Source of the DNA: Thermotogaceae bacterium
GTDB lineage: Bacteria; Thermotogota; Thermotogae; Thermotogales; Thermotogaceae
Assembly: GCA_027038385.1 (NCBI GenBank)
Contig: JALVXE010000212.1
Location: forward strand, 1 to 6,071
Reading direction: 5' to 3'
Length of the DNA: 6,071 nucleotides
The notes under the pieces were generated by a model that searched no databases, was not told the origin of the DNA, and worked only from the letters and a program-made list of their open reading frames with translations. The translations under genes were made by a program, and so were the position numbers. This document shows positions 5,523 to 6,071 of this stretch, in pieces; the stretch's first letter is position 1, and every line of letters starts with the position of its first letter.

Positions 5523-6071
5523 TTCCAACTTTTCATATACTCCTTCTGTTCTTGTGTCATCTCGTCTATTTCGACCCCTATACTCTTCAACATGAGCTTG
5601 GCTATCTCCTCATCCATCTCGTGTGGGAAATCGTAGACTTTTGAACTCAGATTTTCATGATTTTTCAAAATATACAACTGTGCGAGTGCCTGTACTGCAA
5701 AGGACATGTCCATTATCTCAACAGGGTGACCATCCCCAGCGGCGAGGTTTACGAGCCTCCCCTCTCCGATTACGAACACGGTTTTTCCGTTCTTCAGGCG
5801 ATATCCCGTTATGTTCTGCCTCGCCTCGAATTTCTCGACCGCTTCTTTTTCAAGGGCCTCCATATCCACTTCAACGTTGAAATGCCCTGCATTTGAAAGA
5901 ACTGCTCCATCTTTCATCGAATATATGTGATCCATGTTGATGACCCTCTTATTTCCAGTAACTGTAACAAAGAAATCTCCGATCTTTGCAGCATCTTCCA
6001 TTTTCATAACCTCGAAGCCATCCATTATCGCCTCAACGGCTTTCACCGGATCGACTTCGACGACTATGACT
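5519..6071 (-). CDS. ahcY: S-adenosylhomocysteinase, C-terminal part (5' end cut by window edge)
   Basis: This enzyme hydrolyses S-adenosylhomocysteine to adenosine and homocysteine using bound NAD, relieving product inhibition of methyltransferases. The last 183 residues are visible and the frame stays open through the right edge, so the GTG at 6046 is not the true start. Reading begins VIVVEVDPVKAVEAIMDGFEVM, the second strand of the NAD Rossmann fold with the ribose-binding Glu. Then come GDFFVTVTGNKRVI, MKDGAVLSNAGHFNVEVD, and GEGRLVNLAAGDGHPVEIMDMSFAVQALAQ, all hallmark SAHH blocks. The protein ends soon after EEQ-like TQEQKEYMKSWK. It lacks the C-terminal KxxxYRY tail of human-type enzymes, which reaches into the neighbouring subunit's NAD site; this fits the shorter (about 400 aa) archaeal/Thermotoga form. 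The stop overlaps the next gene by 4 bases. Confidence 0.95.
   Translation of the reverse strand, partial: VIVVEVDPVKAVEAIMDGFEVMKMEDAAKIGDFFVTVTGNKRVINMDHIYSMKDGAVLSNAGHFNVEVDMEALEKEAVEKFEARQNITGYRLKNGKTVFVIGEGRLVNLAAGDGHPVEIMDMSFAVQALAQLYILKNHENLSSKVYDFPHEMDEEIAKLMLKSIGVEIDEMTQEQKEYMKSWK

Noticed and set aside
5519..6046. A short complete gene starting at GTG6046
   Set aside because: The frame continues upstream to the window edge with conserved S-adenosylhomocysteinase sequence (VEVDP), so this is an internal codon of a truncated gene.

Overview
The window looks like a piece of chromosome from a Thermotogota bacterium (Thermotoga relatives). Proteins read best against that group. Arg is mostly AGA/AGG and Ile is often ATA, as in thermophiles. 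The run gyrA, archease, lexA, STAS antagonist, rpiB matches, from memory, the Thermotoga maritima block TM1084 to TM1080. No database search was possible, so genus is left open.

All nine genes lie on the minus strand and are packed almost without gaps, so the window reads from high to low coordinates. In transcription order: the C-terminal part of S-adenosylhomocysteinase (ahcY, cut by the right edge); an unrecognised membrane-anchored protein; DNA gyrase subunit A (gyrA); an archease-family protein; the SOS repressor lexA; two tandem STAS-domain anti-sigma factor antagonists; ribose-5-phosphate isomerase B (rpiB); and the first 160 codons of ribosomal protein L11 methyltransferase (prmA, cut by the left edge). 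Four or five junctions overlap by about 4 bases (ATGA or TTGA). The largest gap is 42 bases, in front of gyrA, and it holds a perfect -10 hexamer and a strong Shine-Dalgarno sequence. No stretch over 300 bases lacks a gene. No tRNA, rRNA, CRISPR array, insertion sequence or plus-strand gene was seen.

The genes belong to different housekeeping tasks: methyl-cycle recycling, DNA supercoiling, RNA-ligase support, DNA-damage response, partner-switch signalling, pentose phosphate metabolism and ribosome modification. They seem to share transcription rather than one pathway. The points most worth following up are an intrinsic-terminator-like hairpin with a T run inside the start of prmA, and the tandem STAS pair in which one copy keeps the phospho-acceptor serine and the other has tyrosine there. 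I see no evidence of a new defence or mobile system here.
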